From the NCBI RefSeq assembly GCF_028009165.1, contig NC_079242.1:2604001-2668000 (forward strand): a stretch of DNA of 64,000 nucleotides, given 5' to 3'. The translations under genes and the position numbers were made by a program. Shown in pieces: positions 32,502 through 42,701 of the stretch. Source of the DNA: Akanthomyces muscarius (Eukaryota > Ascomycota > Sordariomycetes > Hypocreales > Cordycipitaceae). Every line of letters begins with the position of its first letter. Within the stretch, counting starts at the first letter, position 1. The notes under the pieces are model-generated. The model did no database searches. It worked only from the letters and a program-made list of their open reading frames with translations, and was not told the origin of the DNA.

Positions 32502-33681
32502 TCAACTAAGCAAAGCCTCGATATCTTCCGTCAAGTCTTGAAATACAAAGTGGCTGCTGTGTCCGGCCACAGTGATGTTGGCGCCGTCGGTGGGTAGCGA
32601 GACCAGATAGATGCGGTTAGCCATTTGTCGAGCGCAAGTTGCTAGGCTATTGCCCCTGCGGCTGGGTAGAAAACCCAAAAACTCGATCTGACGAAATGAT
32701 TTGTTCTGTGAGCGATAAACGCCCACTCCGCCTGCCGGGTGCTCGGGCGTCATGTTCTCTGTCGCCAACAGGACAGTGCTGTTGTATTTTTCGGGGATGG
32801 CGAGCACATTGGAGGTGTTGAAGTTGTGATGGGGCGTCTGCTGAATAATGACTGGCGGCGTGCCGTCTGAGTTCTGCGTGTCGAACCGGACAAACTGCCC
32901 AATGGTATTGTCGTTGCTGATTATGGCGTGGCCAGCATGGGTGATGCCCGTGAAGCCGTACGGGCGAGGCAAACCCAACGGCTCCTCGACGAACAGTGTA
33001 GAAATCTCCCTCTCTGGCGTGACTCGCAGGATATTGGACTTGTAAACGCCAAGCACATACGTGTTGCCATCACTACCCAACTCGGCGTCGGCGTACCCTG
33101 CATACAGCCCATTGTTGAGATGGAGTTTGTGCGTCACGGTCATTGTGTCAATGTCCATGGTGATCAGGTAGTCTGGTCCCGAAATGTTCACGCCGGCCGA
33201 ATAAAATGCATCGCCATTGTCAATGACCAGCTCCAAAGTCTCGGGCTCGTCGTTATTCGGTCTCAGGACGATGCCGCTGGCGTGGAGCGGGTTCACAGCC
33301 GTGTCCCCAGGATGGCTCAGTCCCGGAAACTGGATAGTCTCGAGGACTTTGGGTTGATACGGGTCAAAGACACTCAGACTAGCATTGTAGAGGTTGCTAA
33401 AGATTTGAGAACCGTCAAGTCAGTAGAGAAGCTTTTTTTCACTGGCGTGAGGGAAAGGCGTTATATCTTGATGGAAGAGGGGTTCTTTTCACGTACCTGA
33501 CATACGCGACGCAACGTTTCTTATCCCACTGAAAAATTTCGGGATAACCCATATACACGTCGTAAATGAGGTCTCCTTTGGGCAGAGGTGGGCATGCGTG
33601 CTGCAGCCGGTAGTTGAGCCAGGAATCGGGGAAAATGCTACCCACGGAGGAAAGACTGCTCAATACAATCTGTGGTAACAT
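32502..33681 (-). CDS. TRI14: Trichothecene cluster protein 14, beta-propeller-like
   Basis: Exons 33681-33497 and 33396-32502 (359 residues), intron 100 bp. The start at 33681 is chosen because the family-like sequence begins at MLPQIVLSS. Repeated strand-rich blocks with Asp/Gly turns suggest a six-bladed (SMP-30/TolB-like) propeller, and diagnostic TRI14 blocks include GYPEIFQWDKK, HASGIVLRP and NGLYAGYADAELGSDG. TRI14 lies in Fusarium and other TRI clusters. It is reported to affect virulence, and no enzymatic activity has been assigned. The N-terminus is only weakly hydrophobic, so secretion is uncertain. It is one of the best markers that this is a true TRI cluster. Confidence 0.92.
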
Positions 33682-34352
33682 TGTGGCAATGTGAGTACGC
33701 TCGTCCTGAATTTTATTGTAGATGCTAAAATCATACGGACTTAAAAGGCGTTGAGCCCCCTGTGATTCGTGTGAGCCTTCGCCTTTACTTATATGCACAG
33801 ACTGTGTCGGCTAGCTCTATGATGAGCTCAACGAAACAGCAAAATCGGAAACAACAGCCTCTCACTTATTTGTGGCGAAGACATGAAGCTACTTCACCGC
33901 TATCAGCCCAACCGACAAGCCGATGCTGAGACATTTGTGCGGCCTGACTACGGGGTCTTTCATATTTGATCCATGCCACGCTCACAGCCCTACTATCCGC
34001 ATGTGCTTCACACCCACTTCTCAGAACCACGAACGCGTTGGCGGTAGTGCCCATAAGTGCTTGTTGATATCCATACTTCTAAAAATGTTATAGGTCAATT
34101 TTCAATGCTTTATTGTACGAGATCATGTATGTCATATCCACCCTCGACTAACAGACTCAATTTCTAGATATGCCTTGCGTATTAGCACTTGTCCAGCGGC
34201 CAGGGAAGAACAACAGACGCCGGCCGAGGCCACTTAGCTCTCAAAGACGAGTGTGACTATCAATTTCTCTATATATTAATCTCAAACTTGGAATCCACTC
34301 GTATTTCCCATCATTGCGGCGGAAAGAATCGCACAATTCGCGTCAGTCCTGT
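33682..34352. other. Intergenic region TRI14 / T-C NRPS
   Basis: 671 bp holding the TRI14 promoter and the 3' flank of the T-C gene. No gene recognised. Confidence 0.5.
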
Positions 34353-35984
34353 CTATACATCTGCCGTGGCGACGACAAGAGCCAGTGTGTCCGAAATTTT
34401 GTCCAAATACCCGGATGTACAGTGTGACGCATTGCCACTTAATACGATTTGCCAAGTGCCATCTACAGGGCTAGCAACCATCCAAATCGCTTCAGAGTGC
34501 TCCCACACACCGCGAGGCTCGTGTGTCAGCAATGGCGTCTGCACCCCGTCGCCGAGCAAGTCAATCGATCGAGAGTCAAGATCATGAAAGTGGACATTGT
34601 ACATCATCTTTTGATGCTCCTCTGGCCAATTTGTACAGGTTCTGTAGATATCTTGCAGAGTCGCCATCTCTGCGGGCAGCATATCAAGCTGCGCCTGCCG
34701 CACGAGACCCACGGTCGTGATGAAACTCGGTTCTGGTGGCAATACCACTCGCAGAGGCACCTGATTGAGGCAAGGGCCGACTATGTTGTCCAGACTTCCA
34801 GGGAGAAGGGTCCGACCAGAAACTGTGAGGCTGAAGTGGACATCTCGGGTGTCGTGGAGGCGAGCCAGGGTCTCGGCACATGTGGCTAGAAAAACACTGG
34901 CTTCGGTAGAGTCAGACACCTTGGGAGGACATTGTATCACGCTTGTGCTTGTCAATATCCGGCTCTGATCTCCTGTGGGCTGGAGAGGCAAAGGTTTAGA
35001 GCCTAGGAGTGTCATCCTCCAATGCTGCAGCGTTTGTTCGTTCTTCTCGTAGACGTGGGCAACATAGTCGACAAACTTTGGAATGATAGGCCACGGCTTT
35101 TTTTGCAATGTAGCCGCAAGGCACTCCAAGAGTGGAGGGAGACTCATCCCGTCGTAATGTGCATGAGATAGGCGCAAGGCCAGGCGTGTGGGGATTCCCG
35201 AACGGTGAAGCACTATAAACTTTGTCCAGAGCGCTCCTGGCTCCAAGGTAGACTGAATGCTCTCCGCAAATATTCGTTCGGATTTCTCGTGGAGATTTTC
35301 CGTTTCGCTGACGGTATGGATTTGTAGAGGCGCGGGAGACTGCGCTGTGACGACTTGCAAAAGATCGCTCGAATCAGGCCGTTGGATAAAGACTGTCCTC
35401 AACATATCGATTTGATCCCACAGCTCCTGAGCAAAGGCAGCGATGGTCTCAAGCTGAGCTGATTCTGGTATGTCAATGTAAAAAATGTAGAAGCCTTGAG
35501 GCGGCGTGTACATGGCGGCCTCGGCACAGAGCGCTTGCGTGTGTGTCGTCGGCGCGATGTCGCGCACTTGGCTCGTCGGAGTGCACAGGGTCGGAGCAAT
35601 CTGCGCGAGAAGGTCGTCAAGCTCGCTCTTCGAAAGATGCAGGAGACTGAAAGGCTCCGTTTGGGGGCAAGCAGTAGTCACTCCAGTAGCCGCCTCTTCA
35701 AGCTCTTTGGACTGAGTGATAAACGAAGACGCCACAGCACTGGACGAAGAAACGTGTGCCGCCACATCGGCGAGTGACTTGTTCGTGAGAAGCGTGGCTA
35801 CCGGAACGACTACTTCAGCTGCCTTGCAGCGTGGGCTTACGCGCATGGCAGAAATGGAGTCGCCACCATTAGCCACAAAGGAACGCTCGAGGTTGATGTT
35901 GGAGGCTGGTACTTGGAGCACGAAGCTGCAGGCATCGCGGAGCACACGCTCCGTATCGGTGACTGGTTCTCGAAATTCAGGCAT
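34353..35984 (-). CDS. NRPS fragment: carrier-condensation (T-C) didomain protein
   Basis: Single exon, 543 residues. Residues about 8-80 form a peptidyl carrier domain with the phosphopantetheine serine in FVANGGDSISAM (Ser43). A linker leads to a condensation domain (about 115-540) whose HHxxxDG motif reads SHAHYDG: the catalytic His274 and Asp278 are kept. There is no A domain, so the T domain must be loaded by another protein. The C-A protein of this cluster lacks exactly this T domain. Fungal terminal C domains can release a thioester-bound acyl group onto an amine or alcohol, so this protein is the likely transfer partner that attaches an amino acid to a trichothecene hydroxyl. A small intermolecular dipeptide or ester is the alternative. 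It is on the same strand as the esterase upstream and as TRI14 downstream. Confidence 0.93.
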   Translation of the reverse strand: MPEFREPVTDTERVLRDACSFVLQVPASNINLERSFVANGGDSISAMRVSPRCKAAEVVVPVATLLTNKSLADVAAHVSSSSAVASSFITQSKELEEAATGVTTACPQTEPFSLLHLSKSELDDLLAQIAPTLCTPTSQVRDIAPTTHTQALCAEAAMYTPPQGFYIFYIDIPESAQLETIAAFAQELWDQIDMLRTVFIQRPDSSDLLQVVTAQSPAPLQIHTVSETENLHEKSERIFAESIQSTLEPGALWTKFIVLHRSGIPTRLALRLSHAHYDGMSLPPLLECLAATLQKKPWPIIPKFVDYVAHVYEKNEQTLQHWRMTLLGSKPLPLQPTGDQSRILTSTSVIQCPPKVSDSTEASVFLATCAETLARLHDTRDVHFSLTVSGRTLLPGSLDNIVGPCLNQVPLRVVLPPEPSFITTVGLVRQAQLDMLPAEMATLQDIYRTCTNWPEEHQKMMYNVHFHDLDSRSIDLLGDGVQTPLLTHEPRGVWEHSEAIWMVASPVDGTWQIVLSGNASHCTSGYLDKISDTLALVVATADV

Positions 35985-36725
35985 AGTTCCGTGGTGAGGA
36001 ACGTGGGTTTGCGTATCTGCGTCTACTCTCGAGTGCTGTTGTGGGTAGAGAATGGCTATGGCATGTGAGTTGGATAGCGAAGGCAGGCGAACGTCTGCGT
36101 GCGCGAAGGGAATGTCGCTACACTTTATAGGAAATGATTTATTTCCGTACAGCGAGGGGTCACCTGAGAGCCCTGTGTAAAGCCGCCCCGCGAATCATGT
36201 CTCGATGTGACAACATCGTTGGGCTGCATTCAATGGCTGAGGGCGTCGAGTAAGACATCGAACTCTTTGTCAAAAAGCCGCAAGGTAAAATGGTCCGAAT
36301 TCAGTACGCCGCGATATGAGTAAGTTCGCATCATCAAGCGCTACGTACTAGAGTCTTGTAAGTGATTGCGTCTCGATGCCTCCAGATGGAATGCATCTCC
36401 GCTAGTACTCCACGAACTCATTGCCAGACATTACGAAGTGGTGGATGTTGGAGTCTATTAAATACACATGCTGGCTATATACTAGAATATAACCATGACC
36501 TCATTCAATTTTCCTAAACTGAGGAGCGAGTAATCGCATTTTTGTTTTGTTTTCAGACAACACTATGCTGTAGTTTCTGCAAGTAAAGACACTCAAGTCT
36601 CGACCTTGGTAGATCTGTTAACAGCAAATGGTGGGGCGTTCTTGTTTCGTAGATTTTTATCTATTAATTGGCTTTTGCTTACCTTCAACTACTATCAGTA
36701 TGGATATTCTACATTGTCCACGGCC
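35985..36725. other. Upstream region of T-C NRPS gene
   Basis: 741 bp between the esterase stop and the T-C start. Nothing coding recognised. Confidence 0.5.
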
Positions 36726-37962
36726 CTATTTGGCGAACAACCACTGCAGCCCCTGTCGCGTCTTCTCGTGCCACTCCTTGCTATCCTCTAGCTCAGGCAA
36801 CACCATCCACCAGCCATGAGGCAAACCGGGAAAGATGGTGAGCTTTGTGAGAACGTCCGCTTCATGGAGTAGCTGTTCATAAATAATGCCGTCGTCGCGA
36901 AAGGGGTCGAGCCCGCATACGTCGATGTAGGTCTTGGGGAGGCCGGCGTGGCCTTGCGGGTGATGCGCCGGCGCAAAATAATGTGACTTAAAGTCAGGTT
37001 TATAGCACTCTGTATTTCGATATCATCGTGTCAGCCCACCGGAGTTAGTGTCTGTCTAGTAGCATTAGAGAAGAAAGAGTGCAAACACTTACCCATTAGA
37101 AAATCTATGAAAGGCTGATCAAGAATAGGTGCCGCCTTGTTCTGGTTGCGACTCAGCCACAGCGGCGCGTATTTGTCCGGTAGTTTTAGTTCCGGCGAGA
37201 CAAGCTCAGGGACATTGAGATAAGTGCCTGTCAAGGGCGGATTGAGGTTTTCATCTCGTGCGACAAGAGCCATAGAGGCAGCGATGTTGCCGCCCGCCGA
37301 ACAGCCGGCTACAATAAACCCCAAAGATGGGGACGCGCCTAGGTCTTTGTAGTTTTTGGAAACCTGTTTAAAGGGTTAGCGACGGTACATGTCTTGTAGA
37401 CTTTGTTTCCGGAGCTTGGGTTATTGAGAAAAACCTACCCACAGCAAGGCATCCCATGCATCATCTTTGCCGGCAGGGAAAGGATGCTCAGGTGCCAATC
37501 GATAATCAACATCAATCACGACGGCTCCATGGTCTAGCACAAGAGTGCGGCAAAAGGCTGTCGCACTGTTGAGATTACCGAGAATGTATCCTCCTCCGTG
37601 GTAGTGCACAACGAGAGGCGACTCTTGGACAAGCGGCGCGGCAGGACGATACCAGCGGAGTTTGATGGTAATGCCGTCGCGGCCGGGGCAGTCAATGTCG
37701 GTTTCCAGGATGGTCGGGTCCAGGGGGGCCCGGTCGATATTTATGTTTGCACGGATGTGCGCAAGTACATCGAGGTCAAAAACCTTGGGCTGATTTTGGA
37801 GGGTTGGGCAAGATTCTATGGCCTGCACATGGCTGGTTAGCATTGGTCAAGGCCGCCTGGGACCAGCGACGGTGCTGTTGTCGGAGGCTTCGGACTGACG
37901 GCAGCGAGCTGAGGGGCCGGCTTGCCCAAAGCGAGGAGTTTTTCTGGCGTCCAGACTGTCAT
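36726..37962 (-). CDS. Alpha/beta-hydrolase, hormone-sensitive-lipase (HSL) type esterase
   Basis: Four exons: 37962-37900, 37822-37439, 37363-37093 and 37009-36726 (333 residues), with good branch sites (TGCTAAC, CTGAC). Oxyanion motif YHGGGYI, nucleophile elbow GCSAGG, then the catalytic Asp in GLDPFRDDG and His in GLPHGWW complete the triad. No signal peptide, so probably intracellular. TRI8, the Fusarium C-3 deacetylase, is a secretory-lipase-type protein and not this family. By position this enzyme could remove the protective acyl group added by TRI101 or TRI3, or hydrolyse the aminoacyl ester. It marks the right end of the cluster. A non-cluster role is possible. Confidence 0.88.
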
Positions 37963-38447
37963 GATTGTATTTGATGGCAGTTGCACTTCTCGTAATTAAT
38001 ACTGGGCATGTCGACCGAGTGGCTACGATGAGTTATAGCGGGAGCAGTGGGTGTTTATATATTTTACCAAGCACAAAGATTCTTGTACAACTTGACAGGT
38101 CGCCAACTCCTCAAGGTCGAGCCAAAAGAACTACCTTATGATTGAACGCCCCCAGAGCGGGGGATGTCTTGACCATGGCGATGCTGGCGCCTCCCAGTCG
38201 TGCAGGATGCATGATGCATGATGCATGATGCAATACACATTTCAGCGGTGGCCACCAGTAGCAACCATAGTGCGACGCGTACTGGTAAAGCATCCCCCGC
38301 CAGCGAACTTGAAGACCCCGCTAAGCCGAGACCCCGCGGCGACGGACCAGGCCGTCTGAAAACCCCGCCGCCGAACTTTGGATTTGTCACCTCCCTTTAA
38401 TTATCAACTCATCTACACAAATTCTTCCCTTGCTCAACTCTCTCAAA
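37963..38447. other. Cluster/core boundary intergenic region
   Basis: 485 bp of divergent promoter DNA. It contains about 3.7 copies of ATGATGC (38206-38232). Confidence 0.6.
38206..38232. repeat. ATGATGC heptamer microrepeat
   Basis: GATGC is followed by three perfect ATGATGC units at the border between the cluster and core genes. Confidence 0.85.
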
Positions 38448-39010
38448 ATGGCTCCCATTACGCATGTTGTCCTGTTCGAATTCAAGCCCGAGGTCGACAA
38501 GACCGAGCGCGACGAGGTGCGCGACAAAATCGCCCACAGTACAAGTACCCAGTAGCTGACAAACAACCCAAAACAGCTCAGCGCTGAGATGCTTGGCCTC
38601 AAAGACAAGTGTCTACACGCTACGACGCAGAAGCCGTACATCATTCGCTCGTCTGGCGGCACCGACAATAGCATCGAGGGCATGCAGGTACGTTGGAAAG
38701 TGGGAGCACTGTCTGACTGTCTCTGTAGCCTGGCTCTTGCCCATGGCAAAAGCCGGCCGCCCCGGCTAGTCGGCCAAACGGACCGCTCGCCTTCATTGAG
38801 GGCTCTCAGAAAAGGGAATGCGAAAGTCTGAAAAACTAACATGATTGCCAGCACGGAGTCACTCACGCCTTTGTCGTTGAATTTGCCTCCGCCGAGGACC
38901 GTCAGTACTATGTCAAAGAGGACCCAGTGCACATTGCCTTTGTCAAAAAGGTCTTTCCCAGGCTCGCCAAGCCCTACATTATTGATTTCACCCCTGGCGA
39001 ATTCAACTAG
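38448..39010 (+). CDS. Stress-responsive A/B-barrel (Dabb) domain protein
   Basis: Exons 38448-38516, 38577-38687 and 38852-39010 (112 residues), all junctions in phase 0 with CTGAC/CTAAC branch sites. MAPITHVVLFEFKP at the start, HAFVVEF in the middle and the YVKEDPVH...FVKKVFP block identify the dimeric Dabb fold (ferredoxin-like). Family members range from plant stress proteins to small fungal enzymes. The exact role here is unknown. Probably the first core-genome gene after the cluster. Confidence 0.88.
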
Positions 39011-39454
39011 GACAAAGTAAAACGTCTTGAAAAAGATTCGGGACATGCAGTGTGGCCCAATGGGCTCGTCGGGTTGGAGGCTGTCGCGTATCAGCCTTGT
39101 TCCTTCCCACGGAGTCAAGGCCGCACCATCAGGCATCACCAAACAGCAATCAAAATACCTAAACTCCAAGTCCTTGTTTCTGCCTCACTTTTGTGATTCT
39201 GAGCGTTATTTCTGTTAAGAAGCATGGAAAGGTCGCACCAGGCCCAGACCACCATTCCCTGTCACAGTACGGCCTTGTACTCGGCTGACGACTTGAGCAA
39301 CCTTACTATGTATCGCAGCAGGCAACATACATAACCAGCAGCCTTACCGAAACGTGAGCACGAGAGAGGCTCTCCGTAGCGCCGACATTGTTTATTTATC
39401 CATGCCAGCCGCCCCCCGATTGATGCCGACTAAGAAGACCACTCGCCGCAGGCC
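39011..39454. other. Intergenic region, no gene seen
   Basis: 444 bp; no coding signal recognised. Confidence 0.5.
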
Positions 39455-39934
39455 ATGAGAGCGTACAAAGTCTTTCTCATCGTCAGAGTCGGCAGGAATG
39501 CCAGCCACACCGGTCTCTTCTTCGAAACGGCCATTGACCACAGAGGCACGATCGTGCATGTGTCGGGCAATGGCCGTGACGGCATGCGCCTGCACTGGTA
39601 CACCGAAAGCGCTCTTGACTCGACGTGGGACGACAACCGCAAAGACCACATTGGCTGGGTGATGGAAGTCAAGCTTGAAAAGGTCTGGAACGTGGTGCGG
39701 ACCATATCGCCGCCAGGCAAGCCCGGCGCCAGGAGCAGGACACCGCGCGAGTGGACGGATCTGGTTATGCGGGCACTGCAGAGGCAGGGTGTGATGGAGA
39801 ATACCAGGGAGAACGAGGCGACGGTGCATGAGGAGATGCCCCATAGGATCGCCGAGGAAGAGTTGAGCCCGCTGCCGACGCGGCCGCCATTGTCTCCTTG
39901 GCAGTCCGATAACGAGATATCAGAGGAGGAATAA
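39455..39934 (+). CDS. Hypothetical protein, 159 aa
   Basis: Single exon from a clean ATG. The first 100 residues have alternating strand-like and Trp-containing segments (VFLIVRVGRN, RLHWYTESALDSTWDDN). The acidic, proline-rich tail is probably disordered. A fungal-restricted small protein seems likely. Family and function not recognised. Confidence 0.65.
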   Translation: MRAYKVFLIVRVGRNASHTGLFFETAIDHRGTIVHVSGNGRDGMRLHWYTESALDSTWDDNRKDHIGWVMEVKLEKVWNVVRTISPPGKPGARSRTPREWTDLVMRALQRQGVMENTRENEATVHEEMPHRIAEEELSPLPTRPPLSPWQSDNEISEEE

Positions 39935-40792
39935 ATGGCTACGCTGGCGCGTAATGGCATCTGGGGAAGACTGCTATTTTAAAGCGATGACGATTCATGG
40001 ATGCAATGCAGATGCTCTAGGTACGGCTTGTTTACGGAAATGCTCAGTGTCGTCCTGTTGATCATCTACCGGGGTTTTGGTGGCGTCGTCAAGGCAGCGA
40101 TACTTTTTGTTTCACCTTGACACAATGGCATGATTTCAGTCACATCCCGAACTCTGCATCACGCAGAGCAGGAGGGCACCAGTTTTCTTCTATCGAGTAT
40201 AACTTGATTTCTGGTCTCGCTGTCAGGGTAGAGAATTGAGCCTGCCCAATACCTAATTGTACCTAGTTATGTCGACATTTCCTCAGGGCGCATCCAAGCC
40301 CCGCGGACCGCCGTAGAATTCCCGCAAGCGCTGAAGCCTTTTAGCAGATTGATCCTTATAACCAGTTTCGCGACCACTGTTACGTAGATTGATTAGCGAC
40401 TGTTGCAGTGGCTCAACCCCGCGCTCCAGTGGCTTCTAGCGCACTTCGCCCGCTGTCGCCCCCAAGTCCGCTAGTCCCAAGGCAACCATCGCGGCTTTCA
40501 ACTTGTACGACATTTTCCTATTCGCTACATCTTGCACTTCTCGCAAACTGTGTCCTACCTCTTTGTCGATCTTGCCTTGTTTGCCTCGGGCTACTTGGAA
40601 AATACTCTGATCCTTCGTTGCGCTCCTTACTCTTGCCCTGATCTTCCGACCTGACTCTACCCAGCGCCATCTACGTAAACGCTGCGCGCAGTTGCGTCAT
40701 CCCAGCACGCGTCTCAACGACTTCTGTTTGACCAACAACCCCTTTCGCTCTTCCTTTCCTCTCCGTTTTACATCAACACAAATATACTCAAA
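39935..40792. promoter_or_regulatory. Leader/promoter of the 40793 gene
   Basis: 858 bp. The last 300 bp are CT-rich (for example 40740-40775), a common fungal transcription-start feature. No gene supported. Confidence 0.5.
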
Positions 40793-42070
40793 ATGGCGCA
40801 GGCGCCGCCTGCTTATATCAACATTCCCCAGCCGGGCTCGAATCCAGATACCCCGTCTGAAATGCCGTATGTTCCTGCGATGTGAATCCGTTTGCGCCGC
40901 CTCTGTTGCTCACATACTTCTCCCAGCGGCACGCCAACCAGCACCACGACTTCCCTCTCCGCGCTCTCGACAACCGCCATCAAGGATGGCCATCGTGGCC
41001 ATCTACCCGGTGGCCCGCTCGGCCGCGGCCACCAGCACACACCCTCCACCACCAGCCTCGAAGCCGAACGAGCCGATCGCATCTCCCGCCTCGCCGGCCT
41101 CGAGCGCGTGTCGACACTACGCGCGCCGCCCTCTCAGCATATACCAATCAGCGGAGCAGGAGGCGGCGTTGCGGGCGGCGGAGACTCGTCACTGTCGCCT
41201 CAGACGACGCCGACTTCGACCACGGGCTTCCCTGCCAACTTTCCGGCGTCGCAGAACCTCACGGCATCGTATTTCGACGCCAACGGCCAGCCCGTCGCTG
41301 TGACCAAGATGAGCACTGTCGGCACGGCCAGTGCCACGGAGAGCAGCCGCCATGGCGAAGAAGGCATGAGTGGCTCCCGACAAACGGCCGGTGACCGCGA
41401 CGAGGACATGTTCAGCAACGCAGACACCAACTACCGCGAGACGGCCGACTCTGTCGCGAGCATGGCGGCGGAGCCCGAGGACATGGACGAGGACATGGAA
41501 GATGAAGGAGCCGCCACCCGCTCTGTCGGCGGCTACGAGGACCGGATGAGCGACGATGGCTCGGCTTCGCTGGTCGGCTTCGGCGAAGGCGCCAACAGTA
41601 CAGTGTCGGGTCCCATTTACCACCGAAGGCCGGCGCCGGGTCCGTCTGCCCAAGCCCAGCAGCAGGCGCCCTGGTCCGTGGAGCGTACCGTATCAGGCCT
41701 GAGCGACATTCGCCGTGACCGCGATCTCTCGTTGACCCCTGGCGCAGGCAGCGATGTGCCTGCGAGCGCCGCCGCGCTGCAGGAGCGCCGCGAAGCGCGC
41801 ATGATTGACGGTGTCGCCGCCGATGCAGGCTATCCCGGTCCCGAGTACGAGCCCTACGTAGATACCACGTTTCGAGGCCCCGTGCCCGTCAACCTCACAG
41901 GCTCCAGACAACAGCAGCAGCAGCCGCGCGAGGTTGCAGAGCAGATCGTGCAACGTCTCAGCGGCAGCGATGCCCGCTCCGGGGTGCCATCGTTGAGCCA
42001 GCCTGGACAAGGAGGCGAGCCGCTGGGACAGTTCTCGTTCGAGGTCGATAGAGATGGAAGGCGCGATTGA
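40793..42070 (+). CDS. Conserved-looking low-complexity protein, 405 aa
   Basis: Exons 40793-40866 and 40927-42070, intron 60 bp (GTATGT...CCCAG), phase 2. Mostly Ser/Gly/Pro/Gln/Thr-rich with acidic patches (EPEDMDEDMEDE) and a QQQQQ run. The ordered candidate segments are the N-terminus (QAPPAYINIPQPGSN), a middle block around SRLAGLERVSTLR and the C-terminal EIVQRL-like helix. No known domain, signal peptide or membrane helix. Probably a fungal nuclear or cytoplasmic scaffold-type protein. Function not inferred. Confidence 0.75.
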
Positions 42071-42701
42071 GAAAACTTTGAAAAAATAAGCCAAATGCCC
42101 TGATGAATATGGTTGCGGAATTGCTTTGTTATGAAACACAGTCGGAATAGTCCCTGTCTTCTCTGTTACCACACCCTTTTACTGCTCGAGCGCTGGCATG
42201 TTTTTTTTTTAACTTTGCGCAAGGACACATATGGAAGGAAATATTGTAAATAGCTGAAACGAATCGAGGTTTTGCTTTCCAGTCCTTCCATGTCTGATAG
42301 CTATCTCGTCGAATGACGGAGAAATAAGAAATGAGGCGGCACGAAAGCCTCGTGTTCAAACTGTAGAAACGTCATATATGAAGAAAACTTATAGCATGAT
42401 GCAACGCTATATCAGAGTTGTTGAAAAACTGTCGAGTTGAACAGCTTACAGTAGTCGCTTTCTTGGTTCGCACTGGTTGGTGCCTTGGTGGAGGCTGTTT
42501 TAGCTGGTGACAACGCAGGAGCCGAGTTGCCTCACTGTCCTGGCAACTCAGTTCTTCCGTCAGGAAAACTGACAAATGACCGTCGGTATCTCCACTTAAT
42601 CCCGAATACTCCATAACCGCGACGGAGGTCTTCGTTTTAGCAAAAGACATTATGGCAAATGTTCGCATATTGCCCATGCCGGAGGGACTGTCTCCCCGCA
42701 G
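42071..42701. other. Intergenic region
   Basis: About 630 bp. It may hide a first exon of the next gene; a short ATG frame starts near 42652. Nothing firm. Confidence 0.4.

Noticed and set aside
36726..37962. Calling the esterase TRI8
   Set aside because: The HGGGY and GCSAGG motifs are those of the HSL family; TRI8 is a secretory-lipase-type enzyme.
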